Counted from the stretch's first letter, positions 12,801 through 22,809 are shown. The stretch: 64,000 nucleotides of DNA from Flectonema sp. DT1601 (GCA_964019425.1 OZ025785.1:1387501-1451500), one strand, 5' to 3'. Notes: a model not told the origin generated them from the letters alone. Translations and numbers: made by a program.

Positions 12801-14288
12801 TTCTTAAAACGATTATTCGTTCTAAGACGCGAACATTTACCAAATTCGACTCGACTTCTGCAAAACAAGCAACCAACCCAATTCCGAAAAAAAACAAAAA
12901 ACTCTGGTAATTGTGAAAAAGTTGCTTTTTTTTTTTCCCTTCTGCGAGGCAGAAGTAAGGAGTGAAATAAATAACAAAAAAAAAAAAAATTAATTGTTAT
13001 TGAATATTCGCGACGCGAAAAATCGTATTCTTTTTGACCCTCAATTTCATACGTATTGTATGATTAGTTCTTTCGCTAACGGGAAAAAAAAAAAAATATA
13101 TTAGTGGAAAGCTATCTGATCGTTACTCTGAATACTGTTAGTGGATGTGAGCTTGCTCGCTCGCTACATTTTCTTACCAACGATGCACCATCTGATGGAG
13201 TTGAACGACAGCGGTCGTTTACTTTTCTTAACTTTTTATGTTTTCCTTCTTGATTGGGTGAAAATATCAACACTTTACGACACTTGTTCAGGAATAATGA
13301 ATAGACAACCTTAGCGTCTTTCTCTCTCTAGCAGTTGAGTTTTATTATTGGTTGTGTATACGCATGTGAGAAGTGTCGGTTATTTTCATCTTTTGGTTTT
13401 TCACGAAGATTGACGTCAATTGTTGAAAGGGGGAAAAAAAAAAAAAACAGTTAAGCAACACGTTGTTGTGCAAAAAAAAAAAAAAAGACTTAAACGAACT
13501 CATATTGCACGAGGGTTTTTCAATTTTCCAATTTCTTGCTAGAAATCTGAATAACATCAGTGCAAAGGCCGCAGCTTCACTATATCACAACATTGAGTCG
13601 TCAAGTTGTTTGATCTTGCGTAGATGATAGTACAAGGGAAGGTGTAGCTTGTTCGATGAATTTTATGTCCAACAACTCAAGTCATTATTATTTCCCACTC
13701 CCTCCCCCCTTTGTTTCCTCTTTTTATTTCAGCGTGCAAAGACGTCAAAAAAAAAGTATCAATTTATTCCCCTATTTTCTTTTTTTCCTTTTTCTTTTTA
13801 ATAACAATTTACGTTGCTCATTATTTTGCAGGCAAACATAGTGAGAATTGACTTTTCTTTTTTTTTGTAGTTTTTTTTTAATGTAAAAAAAGAGGAAGAA
13901 ACTATCAAGAAGACGTAACCCTTTTCGTGAACTAATACTGTGTTTGCCGTGTTTCGCATCAGGGGAGGGTAACAAAAAAAAAAGAAAAAAAAATTATATA
14001 ATTCCATAAGATTGTACCCTGTTTTGTGATGTTTTTTTTTTCTTTTCTATCTCACTTTGTGCATCATTGTTGTTGAATCAATGCTAACAACTTGGATTGT
14101 TGCAGTGAAATCACAAAAGCACCTCCCCTGAACATGTTCTTCGGTGTGACGAAGTGTAAACAACATTATTTAATCATTTCCCTTTTCAATCAGGTTACAA
14201 ATGACGTCTTGTAGTTGTTGAATGCTACATTCTCACGGTTGGGGAGGATTATTATTTTGTGTTCTCAGTTCACGACATTATATAAACA
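9195..14288. other. 5.1-kb gene-poor homopolymer-rich region
   Basis: No supportable gene. It has the same texture as 1508-8738: dense A/T homopolymers (for example 9801-9828, 10198-10219, 10422-10440, 12284-12307, 12704-12723) and spurious Phe/Lys-rich frames in all readings. The last 25 bases are the leader of the alanine-rich gene, with TTCTCAG ending at 14268. Confidence 0.6.
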
Positions 14289-15830
14289 ATGGCTTACTTG
14301 TCTCCTCGTCTCGCCGCCAGTCTTAGTCCAAGAGCTGTGATTGTTAACGATCCTGTTCACGCTGCTGTAGGTCACACTTACGCTGTCGGAGAGACTGTCG
14401 CGCGAGTTGGATCCATCGAAGCTTCTGCCAGGGCCGGAGCTCTTTCTTCGGCAGCTGCGGCCGCTTCTGTCAGTGCGAACCACGCAAGAGTTGGCACTGC
14501 TGTACAGTCAGGAAGAACTGCCCTCCAGGGAAGACTTGCTAGCGATGCTACATTGAGAGAAGGAGCAACTGCAGCAGCACATCGTGTATCTGCAATGGCT
14601 GCGTCAGCCGCAGGGACTGCAGTGTCAGCAAGAGGTGTTGAGTTTCAGAGGGACCAAGCTGGCCTTGCTGCCGCTGAAGGACTCCTGGGAGCAAAAACGC
14701 TTGACAGGGATCTTGCTGGAAGGAGGGCTGCCGAACGCGACTTGCACAGTTCCAGCGCCACGGCGAATGCCGCTCAACTCGGAGCTTTGAGAAATGAGAG
14801 GTCTGCTGAAGCGAGTGTAGCCACAACGAGAGCAGCTGCCGCCGGGACTGACGCTGCTAATGCCAGGGCTAGCGAGAGAGCCGCAGCTGCACTTGCGGAA
14901 CAAGCGACAACCGCTGCTGCACTATCGCGGGACAGAGCAGCTGGGGCTGAAGCTCAGGCTTCACTGGCTGAGGTCAGAAGAGCAGAGGCGGCAGCAGCTG
15001 CGGCTGCAGCTGCTGCATCAGCGCGAGAAGCTGCCGCCGCCGAGCGTGCTGCGGTATCTGTGTTGGCTGTTGCGGGGCAAGAGGCTGATGCTGCCCGTGA
15101 TGCCGCTGCGCAATCGAGAGCCGCAGCTGCTGCCGCTGAGCAGCAAGCGAGAGCTCGTGCCCTGCATCACGGTGCCAGTGCTTCCGATGCCGACGCAGCC
15201 GCTAGGAGAGCAGCAGCTGAACAGGCTGGAGCTGCGAACGCGTCATCAAGGCTTGTATTAGCAGACAGAGATGCTCAAACTGCCGCCGCGGGTGCTTCTG
15301 TAGCAGCACGAGATGCCGAGATCGCGAGAGCCGAACTGTTGGCAAGGGGCACCGAAGAAGCAGCAGCTAGGGGACAGGTAGCCGAAGCTCACGGATCTCT
15401 TAGAAGAAGTGGGAGGATTTTAGAAGGAGCACACGCCACATATACACATGCGTCTGCGAACGAAGTCGCAGCTCGTGGTGCCCACGGAGTTGCCGTTACA
15501 CATGCTTCAATTGAGAGAGTCAGGCACACACACGAGGCAGGGGCGCTCGCTGCTGCTACTGCAAGAGAGGCTGTCGCTACAAGTGCCGAAGCTGGAGCAC
15601 ACACTTCTGCAACACTTGCTGGGTACGACGCTGCAAGAGCTGGAGATATAGCGAGGACCGCTTCATTAACCCGAGCAGTTCATGATGCTAGTCCTAGAAG
15701 TGCTATTACACTTGTTGATCCATTGTCACCAGCTGCTATTGTTGGATCCCCTTTTAGAAGTATTACATCCGGAAGTCCAATCCTTGACGCCAAGCTAGCT
15801 GCTTTGGGATCGCCTTCCAGATTCTACTGA
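14289..15830 (+). CDS. Alanine-rich rod/coiled-coil protein
   Basis: A 513-residue protein that I do not recognise by family. Alanine, with Arg, Glu, Ser and Gly, dominates residues 30-440; charged residues are spaced as in a long alpha-helical rod, including a run of about ten alanines near residue 240. Both ends differ from the rod: the N-terminus carries SPR (LSPRLAASLSPRAV) and the C-terminus repeats SPR/SPx motifs before a terminal SPSRFY. This head-rod-tail layout with potential proline-directed phosphorylation sites resembles cytoskeletal filament proteins, but that is inference. The gene is markedly GC-richer than its A/T-rich flanks, which partly follows from the alanine (GCN) and arginine codons. 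Start: ATG 21 bases after a TTCTCAG candidate acceptor at 14262-14268. Open frames in other phases here are composition shadows. Confidence 0.75.
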   Translation: MAYLSPRLAASLSPRAVIVNDPVHAAVGHTYAVGETVARVGSIEASARAGALSSAAAAASVSANHARVGTAVQSGRTALQGRLASDATLREGATAAAHRVSAMAASAAGTAVSARGVEFQRDQAGLAAAEGLLGAKTLDRDLAGRRAAERDLHSSSATANAAQLGALRNERSAEASVATTRAAAAGTDAANARASERAAAALAEQATTAAALSRDRAAGAEAQASLAEVRRAEAAAAAAAAAASAREAAAAERAAVSVLAVAGQEADAARDAAAQSRAAAAAAEQQARARALHHGASASDADAAARRAAAEQAGAANASSRLVLADRDAQTAAAGASVAARDAEIARAELLARGTEEAAARGQVAEAHGSLRRSGRILEGAHATYTHASANEVAARGAHGVAVTHASIERVRHTHEAGALAAATAREAVATSAEAGAHTSATLAGYDAARAGDIARTASLTRAVHDASPRSAITLVDPLSPAAIVGSPFRSITSGSPILDAKLAALGSPSRFY

Positions 15831-16020
15831 ACATTTATTTTAAATTATTGCATCATTGCTATGCAATGTTAATTGTATTCTGTATTTTGCTTTCCTTCCT
15901 TTTTTGTATTTGTTATACAAGCACTGTATGTATTGTTTCGTTATTGACACAGAGGTTCGATTATCATCGGGAATTACTTTTATTTTTTTAAAAAAAAAAA
16001 TAGTTATTTGAATATTAATA

Positions 16021-17391
16021 ATGGCAGAGGTCCAACGAAGTCCAGTAGGAACTCATCCAAAGGATTTGAATGCGACAACGACAGTGACTGAAGCTCATCG
16101 GATCGTAGCCTTACTAAATAAAGGAATAGAAAGACTACAACTACTTTCAATACTAAGCTACGACTCCTTTGAGGGTGATGAGAACGGAGCGGGAGCTGGT
16201 GCCGAAGGAAGCAACGGAGTTGGTGCAATTCTAGAGGCTCAACGGAAGATGGAACAACGCTACGATGAGCTACTCAGAGCAACAGCTGTAGTTAAAAGTA
16301 ATCCTTTAGACCCTACGTTAGACTTGTCTTGTTTCTCATCTGTCGATGATGAAAAACAAAAGAAACACAAAGACGAACTAGAAAAAGTTTCAATAAATTT
16401 AAAAGAATACTCACGAGACTTATGTAGACAACTAAAAGAAAATCCAAACGACAGCAACAATTGGATTAAAGTTCTAACAGGAAGGACAGAATTAATAACT
16501 CTACTCCAATCATGTGTTAAGGAACTAACAACATCGTGTCAATCTGGAGCGTCAAAGAAAATTGCAATGGATGAAGCAATTGCTGGAGGAGGTGTCTACC
16601 CAGATGATAACGCTTCCCAAACAGAGTCACAACGATCAGGTAAAAGTAATATAGCAGGTTCTGATGTAGCGATATATGAGAATTTTGCAGTTAAAATAAT
16701 AGATGATCAGTCGGAACAAGTGTGGGCAGATGACATTGTAAAAAGAGAAAAAGAAACCAACCAGAATGTCAAAACCCTCCAAAATGACGTTGCCCTTGAG
16801 CGTGGAATGAAAGAACGGGAACTCGAGGAACGGCAACAACAGCTGTCGGAGCTCAAAATAAAAGTTAGAAAACTCCGTCAAGAATCAGCTGAGTCTTACG
16901 AACGTAAGAAAGGAGAAACTGAAGCACGAGCTGAAGCACAAGCCAGAAAGGGTAAGAATCGACAGCGAGAACTCAAAGAAAAAATTGAAAATTTAAAAGA
17001 ACGCATTGAAATTGAGAAGAAAGTCCACGAGCAATTAAAAGTACATCTTCAAAACAAGATTGAAGACATCACTGTAAACACAAAGGAATGGGCAGAAAAA
17101 CAAACTGATCGCCAACGTCAAATGGAAGAAAGCTATCAAAATGAACGAAAGGCGAAGGAACTCCTTGAAACCCGTCTACACGATGCTACTACTCAGTCGT
17201 CTTCTGAGAAACAAAAACGGGATCTACGAAGAGAGTTGGATGAGAAAGAACGACAGCAAAAGAAACGTGATGAAGATCTGGAAGCAGCTAAGAAAGCTGC
17301 CAGCACCCGTCTTCAAGCTGCTTTCAAAGGCTATCTCCTTCGACAAACTCTTTCTCAGATGAAGAAGAAGGGAAAGAAATCAAAAAAGTAA
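16021..17391 (+). CDS. IQ-motif coiled-coil protein, probable DRC9/IQCG
   Basis: A 456-residue protein. Residues 1-215 are mixed helical; about 235-425 are a nearly continuous charged coiled coil rich in Glu, Lys, Arg and Gln; near 427-445 is an IQ-type calmodulin-binding segment (LQAAFKGYLLRQ), and the protein ends in a Lys-rich tail (KKKGKKSKK). That order and length match dynein regulatory complex subunit 9 (IQCG, about 440 residues in human), part of the axonemal nexin-DRC link that controls dynein in motile cilia. No strictly diagnostic residue is visible, so another IQ coiled-coil protein remains possible. If correct, the organism has motile cilia. The ATG follows a TAG at 16001-16003, a weaker candidate acceptor than in neighbouring genes. 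Confidence 0.6.
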   Translation: MAEVQRSPVGTHPKDLNATTTVTEAHRIVALLNKGIERLQLLSILSYDSFEGDENGAGAGAEGSNGVGAILEAQRKMEQRYDELLRATAVVKSNPLDPTLDLSCFSSVDDEKQKKHKDELEKVSINLKEYSRDLCRQLKENPNDSNNWIKVLTGRTELITLLQSCVKELTTSCQSGASKKIAMDEAIAGGGVYPDDNASQTESQRSGKSNIAGSDVAIYENFAVKIIDDQSEQVWADDIVKREKETNQNVKTLQNDVALERGMKERELEERQQQLSELKIKVRKLRQESAESYERKKGETEARAEAQARKGKNRQRELKEKIENLKERIEIEKKVHEQLKVHLQNKIEDITVNTKEWAEKQTDRQRQMEESYQNERKAKELLETRLHDATTQSSSEKQKRDLRRELDEKERQQKKRDEDLEAAKKAASTRLQAAFKGYLLRQTLSQMKKKGKKSKK

Positions 17392-17754
17392 TGCCACCCT
17401 TCCACAACACAACTCTGTTTAGTTTACTGTGGTACACTTGTAAAATAAGGCTATGTGTGCGTCCACTCCCCTCCTCCACTCTATATTTTTGGTTAACACA
17501 AAGTGCTTGACAGCCTGATCTTAGTAAAGTATATAGTCGGATGGTATTTAATTGAAATTACTCCCCTTTTAGCAGTTGTGAAAAAAATGATTTGATACCG
17601 ACCTGGGTGGCGTAGAATAATAGCTGTTGTTTTGCAATTTAGTCAACTGTTTTCAAACATTCATCCTCCCCACCTGTCAGTATATTTTTATTGAGTTCAA
17701 GTAGGAAAGATTCTTCGCCGTACAGCATTCACATTTTCCAAAAGAAATTTAAAA
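17392..17754. other. Intergenic spacer
   Basis: Spacer of 363 bases between the DRC9-like and NIF3-like genes, presumably a 3' UTR plus a short leader. It has few homopolymers, unlike the gene-poor regions. A TACAG at 17721-17725 lies 29 bases before the next ATG. Nothing else seen. Confidence 0.6.
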
Positions 17755-18549
17755 ATGAACGACTTTGACATCGTTATCAAAGCAATGGAGCAGATAGCTC
17801 CTCTTAGCTATGCCGACACTACTTGGGATAATGTTGGAATTATGGTCGAAACACCTTTGAACAAGGGAAGTAAGAAAGTAATGTTAACAATAGACTTTAC
17901 AGAAAGTGTGTTGAAGGAATCAATCGATAATGAAGTGTCAGTTGTGTTGTCTTACCATCCTCCGATCTTCAGACCACTCAAAAGTTTAAAGCTCTCAGAT
18001 CACAAGCAAATGTTATTACTAACAGCTCTTGCTAATGGGATGTCTATTTACTCTCCACACTCAGCATTAGATGCTGCACCTGAAGGTATTAATGAGTGGT
18101 TGGGGTCAGCTGTTCCTTCTGGTTCTCGTGTGGTTCCAGAACCAGAGCAACCATACCGAGGAGAATTAATTTCTGCAAATGGGAATTGCACTATTGAAGA
18201 TGTGGTCACATCTTTTAAAACTCATCTGAAATTATCTCACATGCGTCTTGCTCTCTGTCCTTCACATGACTTGAATACGAAAGTTAATCTTGTTGCACTG
18301 TGTGCTGGTTCTGGTTCCTCAGTGGTTACTATGAACAAAGGATGTACACTATACATTACTGGTGAAATGTCTCATCATGAGGTCCTCGCAGCCAATGCTT
18401 CTGGTGTCTCAGTCTTACTCTCTGAACACACTTGTACTGAAAGGGGGTATTTGGAAGCTAAATTACAACCAAGACTGTCAGAGATACTTGGTAAGGACTA
18501 CACTGTCATGGTAAGCAAGTCAGATTTTAATCCAATTAATATCGTCTAG
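17755..18549 (+). CDS. NIF3-like protein (DUF34 family)
   Basis: A 264-residue protein matching the Nif3/NIF3L1 family end to end. Family landmarks are visible: YADTTWDNVG near the N-terminus, the di-metal site histidines in LSYHPPIF and YSPHSALDAAPEGINEWLG, and the C-terminal CAGSGSS followed by YITGEMSHHEVL and LLSEHTCTERGYL. These proteins form hexameric toroids with two metals per subunit. The biochemical role is still debated; GTP cyclohydrolase-like activity has been suggested for some bacterial members. Length is typical for the compact eukaryotic form without an inserted domain. There is no clear targeting peptide. Confidence 0.9.
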   Translation: MNDFDIVIKAMEQIAPLSYADTTWDNVGIMVETPLNKGSKKVMLTIDFTESVLKESIDNEVSVVLSYHPPIFRPLKSLKLSDHKQMLLLTALANGMSIYSPHSALDAAPEGINEWLGSAVPSGSRVVPEPEQPYRGELISANGNCTIEDVVTSFKTHLKLSHMRLALCPSHDLNTKVNLVALCAGSGSSVVTMNKGCTLYITGEMSHHEVLAANASGVSVLLSEHTCTERGYLEAKLQPRLSEILGKDYTVMVSKSDFNPINIV

Positions 18550-18799
18550 TAGTAGTTGTGAGTTATCGCTCCAAAGTCCTCGATCGAAAAAGTGTTTTTA
18601 ACTTACGCCCCTTTAGCTATCCATATGGGTGTGTTGTTGTGTGCTCAGCCAGACTAATTATTCTATAAGAATGTTACCAAAGTATTAACTTACTTACAGA
18701 ATATTACAGGACGACGACTTATAAACAATTGGACTGATTGACGAGAGTTGTCTTCTTCAAATAGTCACATTATTCTTAATTCATAAACAGCATATTAAT

Positions 18800-20386
18800 A
18801 TGTCGCGGGCTGAATTTCTTGCGAGTTTGGGTATGACGGAGGATGATGTTGTCGCTACGGCAGAAGAAGCGCCACCTGTAAAAGCAGCGAGTGGATCTTC
18901 ATGGGAAAGAATATCAGCATCTACGAGAGACAATGGATGGGATATGATGAACTCATCTGCTAAGATGGAAGAAAATGCGATGAAAGCGACGTCGTCGTCT
19001 TCATCATCATCTGAGTCTGCTGATGTCTGGGCTGCTCGTTATGCAAGTCAAGTAAAGCCTTCGTCTCCTGTTGCTGCTTCGTATTCTGAATCGAAGTTCT
19101 CTGATGTTCCTGTCCCTCCTCCGAGACGTGGCAGCATTGATTTTAACAACACAAGAGAATCAATTAAAACACCTCCTGAGTACGGACGTAGATCTCCAAG
19201 TTTAGATCCAGTTCGACCTTCACAAGAAATGAACTCAGCTAGTTCTTCTTCTGCAGCTTTCACTTATGGAAGACGGTCATCAGTAGAACCCCCACCTGGA
19301 TATACCCATGAGTTTAATAACACTACTACACTACCAACATCGAGTAGTTATGAAAGGCATTCTGATACAGTTCTACCTGCTGAATCTGACCTTCAGTATG
19401 GTGGGGGAGGAAGTGCTGGTTTTTCTTATGGAAATAATTCTATTCCACAACAACCTTCATCTAACATCTCAAAGAAGAAGGGAAGGCGGTCTACCGAAGA
19501 ACCATTGACAGCTCAACTGGCAGCAGAGATAGAAGCTGCCGGCGATGATACTCCAGTTTCTACTTTAAAAGAACTCGGGAACAAAGCTTTTCAACAAAAA
19601 GCATTCAGCCCAGCTATTCGGTTGTACTCATTAGCCATTGAGAAGAATCCAATGGACAGTATTTTATTTAGTAACAGATCTGCTGCGTTCTTACAATCAG
19701 CGATGCTCAGCGGTGCAGTTCTCTCACTAAGAGACGCAGACAAGTGTATTGAACTACAACCTAAATGGTTTAAAGGTTTCTCAAGAGCTGGAGACGCACA
19801 CTTCAAACAACTAAAGTACTCAAAGGCACTTGAAATGTACAACCAAAGCTTAGCTTTAGATCCAGGAAATGAAAACACTCGAAGATCAGTAAAGCAATGC
19901 ATGGATGAGTTGGAATCTGAGAATACAAAAAAACAATATAAATCACAAATGCTGGAGAGAGAATGTGACGAACACCATGAAGTACGAAAACGTTGTGCAG
20001 ACGTAGCAGCAGCAGGTCGATGTTATAAGGAAGCAGAATTGATGAAATACAGAAACAAGTCAGACTCAAGACCATCAAGCAGAACTGATGAAGACAGCAG
20101 CTACACAACAGGCTACAGCTCTCCTCTGAGTGTTTCAGCTGATGACGGCTGTACTTTTAAAGGTTCTCAAAAAGCTCAGGCATATCGCGATCAGCTACTC
20201 GCAAGTTTTCGATCAAAAGGTGTTAAACCGCCTCCTAAGTCGACTGATTTCTCTAACTACAGCGGAGCTGACTTTACTACTAAACAGACATTTCCAAAAG
20301 ACACAACCAAAGCAACAGACTATGTTGGAAAGGTAATTAGTGCTGATAGCTATGATGTGCACACTTATAATCAAAAACACTTTTAA
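18800..20386 (+). CDS. TPR-domain protein
   Basis: A 528-residue protein. Residues 1-240 are Ser/Pro-rich and probably disordered, starting with a short acidic helix (MSRAEFLASLGMTEDD). A block of three TPR motifs spans about 254-365, beginning ELGNKAFQQKAFSPAIRLY, closely resembling Hsp70/Hsp90-binding TPR clamps of the STI1/SGT type, including the N and K/R clamp-like positions. After it comes a charged helical segment and a low-complexity C-terminus (Ser, Lys, Pro). A co-chaperone or scaffold role is inferred from the TPR type only. The specific orthologue is not identified. The ATG lies 9 bases after a CAG at 18788-18790. Confidence 0.75.
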   Translation: MSRAEFLASLGMTEDDVVATAEEAPPVKAASGSSWERISASTRDNGWDMMNSSAKMEENAMKATSSSSSSSESADVWAARYASQVKPSSPVAASYSESKFSDVPVPPPRRGSIDFNNTRESIKTPPEYGRRSPSLDPVRPSQEMNSASSSSAAFTYGRRSSVEPPPGYTHEFNNTTTLPTSSSYERHSDTVLPAESDLQYGGGGSAGFSYGNNSIPQQPSSNISKKKGRRSTEEPLTAQLAAEIEAAGDDTPVSTLKELGNKAFQQKAFSPAIRLYSLAIEKNPMDSILFSNRSAAFLQSAMLSGAVLSLRDADKCIELQPKWFKGFSRAGDAHFKQLKYSKALEMYNQSLALDPGNENTRRSVKQCMDELESENTKKQYKSQMLERECDEHHEVRKRCADVAAAGRCYKEAELMKYRNKSDSRPSSRTDEDSSYTTGYSSPLSVSADDGCTFKGSQKAQAYRDQLLASFRSKGVKPPPKSTDFSNYSGADFTTKQTFPKDTTKATDYVGKVISADSYDVHTYNQKHF

Positions 20387-21211
20387 CCTCTTATGAATGG
20401 TGAGCTCTCCCTTCCTCATAATTTCCGTCTTATTTTATGTTATTTTGAGTGAGTAGTATTCGCTTTACAGTGAACATGATAAAACTATAAGAAAGTTGTA
20501 CTTTTAGCTGTTTTGAGAACCAACAGACGGCTTCGTTTATAGTTTGCTACGACTTACATTAGACAGTCTTGTCGCATATTACTTTTGCATCGTTTTTTTA
20601 AGGCGCTTTGCTTATGAGCTGTCCTTGTGGTGTTGGAGATTAATAATATGTCAGTTACACGATTTTTATGTATTTATTTATTACCCCTCCTTTCATTTTT
20701 TGTGTTTTATCATTAATTAGACTGAAAAAGTTAATTTTTTTTTTTTTAAATCAGTTACACGCAACTTTTGATATTTTTTTAAAAATTTTAAGTTTTGTTT
20801 TGTCAATGTAGTCTCTCCTGATGCAAATTATCTGGGCATCTAAATTTTTATTAAACTAATTCTTATTTTCTCTTTTTTTTTTTTTTTTGAAAATTGACCA
20901 CTACTACTTAACCAATGTTGGTCATTTCACGCTGCTTACTTTTATTTCGATTTCAATTTTTTCCTTTTTTTCTTTTTCCAGCTAAATCCCCCCTCTTGTT
21001 TGTTGAAAAGTAAATAACCCATTTCTAAAAATAAATTATAAAAACAAACTAAAGAAAGTTAACTAACACTTAAGCCTTTATGCCTTATGCAATTTTTGCA
21101 ATGCATTTTTATAGGTCCCCTCCAACTTTTCGTTCACCCTTATTGCACTACTTATGGATGTGTTTGTAATTTAATTTCATAGCAGGGACTTGCAGGGGAG
21201 ATAAATTTAAA
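20387..21211. other. Intergenic spacer
   Basis: 825 bases with T and A tracts of moderate length (20732-20746, 20875-20888) and no coding sequence. It ends with CAG at 21193-21195, 16 bases before the PHF5A start codon. Confidence 0.6.
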
Positions 21212-21690
21212 ATGGCAAGGCATCACACTGATTTGATTATGTGTAGGAAGCAAGACGGGATTGGTATGTTTTTGATTAATCTTATTTAAATTTTTTTTTT
21301 TTTTATAAAATATTACAAAATTGAAAAAAAAATAATAATAATAATACCACAGCGTTTGGAAAACTTTGTGAGAGGTGCGATGGAAAATGCGTCATATGTG
21401 ATTCTCACGTGAATTCCTGCACTCTAGTTAGAGTCTGTGATGACTGTAATTACGGCAGCAACAACGGAAGATGCGTCACATGTGGACAACCAGGAGTCTC
21501 AGATGCTTACTACTGCAGAGAGTGTGTTCTATTAGAGAAAGACGTATGTCACTTTTCATTTTCATTAGTCTCTCACAGCCGCTTAACCAATTAAATAAAA
21601 AAACAGAGAGACGGATGCCCCCGAGTCATAAACCTCGGTAGTGCTAAAGCTGACTTATACTACGAGAGAAAGAAATATGGAGTTAGTTGA
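21212..21690 (+). CDS. PHF5A: PHF5A / Rds3, SF3b-complex splicing factor (3 exons)
   Basis: A three-exon gene of 108 residues. Exons: 21212-21263, 21353-21543, 21607-21690. Introns of 89 and 63 bases both start GTATGT and end CAG. The spliced protein aligns along its whole length with human PHF5A (110 residues): [11 protein letters not shown], then [57 protein letters not shown], and a YYERKKYG end. All the cysteine pairs of the zinc-knot fold are present. PHF5A is a core subunit of the U2 snRNP SF3b complex that contacts the branch-point adenosine, so the gene itself, as well as its own introns, testifies to a working spliceosome. It ends in GVS instead of GFKKR. Intron 1 holds T-, A- and ATA-rich low-complexity sequence. 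Confidence 0.97.
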
Positions 21691-21911
21691 GTACAGCTTG
21701 TGTTGTGGAATGGATTTAATTTATTTTAATGCTGCTGTAATACCAATCAGCAATACAGCTATATCTGGACACAGAAATCAATTCTGTTCAGGTTTTAACC
21801 TGATTGTTATTTCTTTTACTTTCTTCATAATAATGTTTTACTTTATCAGCTTCTTCAATATGATTGATATAAATAGATACTCATTTCACATTCTTCTTCT
21901 TCGTCGATTCC

Positions 21912-21990
21912 GTGATGACAAAAACTAATAATTTGGCAATTTGCGTGTGAACTTCTTGTTTTGATCAGAATAATTAGAAGACGAGACTGA
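21912..21990 (+). ncRNA. Box C/D snoRNA B, copy 1 (18S guide)
   Basis: Type description: box C (R-TGATGA) at the 5' end, box D CTGA at the 3' end, 79 bases, the usual C/D size. A weak C'-like TTGATCA lies mid-molecule. Upstream of a degenerate D' around TGTGAA is the guide GGCAATTTGCG, complementary to the universally conserved 18S stretch CGCAAATT(A/G)CC, the site that yeast snR87 and human SNORD16 methylate (Am436/Am484, from memory). The guide next to box D (TTAGAAGACGAGA) has no target that I recognise. No long terminal stem. Copy-specific: box C starts with G, 5' flank GATTCC, 3' flank CACAATTCCC, and an atypical downstream spacer. Confidence 0.85.
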
Positions 21991-22062
21991 CACAATTCCC
22001 TCTCTTCCTCTCTCTCTATGTTGTTGGTGCTGTTGCATTCCCCTTCTTCATCTTAATATCTC

Positions 22063-22138
22063 GTGATGACAATGACACATTAGTGTAGTGCGCATCTGAC
22101 CGTTGGAATTCTATTCCTCGGGATGGGAATACAACTGA
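22063..22138 (+). ncRNA. Box C/D snoRNA A, copy 1 (18S guide)
   Basis: Type description: 76 bases with box C GTGATGA, internal D' CTGA (bases 34-37), C'-like GGGATGG and terminal box D CTGA. The 16 bases CATTAGTGTAGTGCGC just before D' can pair with the conserved 18S sequence GCGCGCUACACUGAUG with only two G-U wobbles. The fifth base before D' selects a G in that GCGCGC run, the region of yeast Gm1572 guided by snR57 (from memory). A GGAAT/ATTCC hairpin separates D' from C'. The D-box guide (GATGGGAATACAA) is unassigned. Copy-specific: 5' flank TATCTC, upstream spacer with TTGTTGGTGCTG. Confidence 0.88.
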
Positions 22139-22184
22139 CTCGCTCTTGCTGACAATACTGCTGCATCTGTTCCTGTTCGATTCA

Positions 22185-22263
22185 ATGATGACAAAAACTA
22201 ATAATTTGGCAATTTGCGTGTGAACTTCTTGTTTTGATCAGAATAATTAGAAGACGAGACTGA
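22185..22263 (+). ncRNA. Box C/D snoRNA B, copy 2
   Basis: Box C ATGATGA after GATTCA; 3' flank CACACTTCTC. First member of the three-unit block that recurs from 23007. Confidence 0.85.
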
Positions 22264-22338
22264 CACACTTCTCTCTTTTTCTCTCACTCTTAGTTGTTGT
22301 TGTTGCTGTTGCATTCCCCTTCTTCATCTTAATATCTT

Positions 22339-22414
22339 GTGATGACAATGACACATTAGTGTAGTGCGCATCTGACCGTTGGAATTCTATTCCTCGGGAT
22401 GGGAATACAACTGA
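22339..22414 (+). ncRNA. Box C/D snoRNA A, copy 2
   Basis: Variant 5' flank TATCTT and downstream GCTTCTG, shared only with copies 5 and 13. Confidence 0.85.
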
Positions 22415-22460
22415 CTCGCTCTTGCTGACAATACTGCTGCTTCTGTTCCTGTTCGATTCC

Positions 22461-22539
22461 ATGATGACAAAAACTAATAATTTGGCAATTTGCGTGTGAA
22501 CTTCTTGTTTTGATCAGAATAATTAGAAGACGAGACTGA
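22461..22539 (+). ncRNA. Box C/D snoRNA B, copy 3
   Basis: Box C ATGATGA after GATTCC; 3' flank TTCACTTCTC. Confidence 0.85.
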
Positions 22540-22608
22540 TTCACTTCTCTCTTTTTCTCTCACTCTTTGTTGTTGCTGTTGCATTCCCCTTCTTCATCTT
22601 AATATCTC

Positions 22609-22684
22609 GTGATGACAATGACACATTAGTGTAGTGCGCATCTGACCGTTGGAATTCTATTCCTCGGGATGGGAATACAACTGA
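22609..22684 (+). ncRNA. Box C/D snoRNA A, copy 3
   Basis: 5' flank TATCTC, short TTG tract upstream; downstream GCATCTG. Confidence 0.85.
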
Positions 22685-22730
22685 CTCGCTCTTGCTGACA
22701 ATACTGCTGCATCTGTTCCTGTTCGATTCA

Positions 22731-22809
22731 ATGATGACAAAAACTAATAATTTGGCAATTTGCGTGTGAACTTCTTGTTTTGATCAGAATAATTAGAAGA
22801 CGAGACTGA
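22731..22809 (+). ncRNA. Box C/D snoRNA B, copy 4
   Basis: Box C ATGATGA after GATTCA; 3' flank CATATTTCTC. Confidence 0.85.

Noticed and set aside
14548-14903. Overlapping frames on both strands within the alanine-rich gene
   Set aside because: GC-rich repetitive codons leave all phases open; only the full-length + frame has protein-like ends and a leader.
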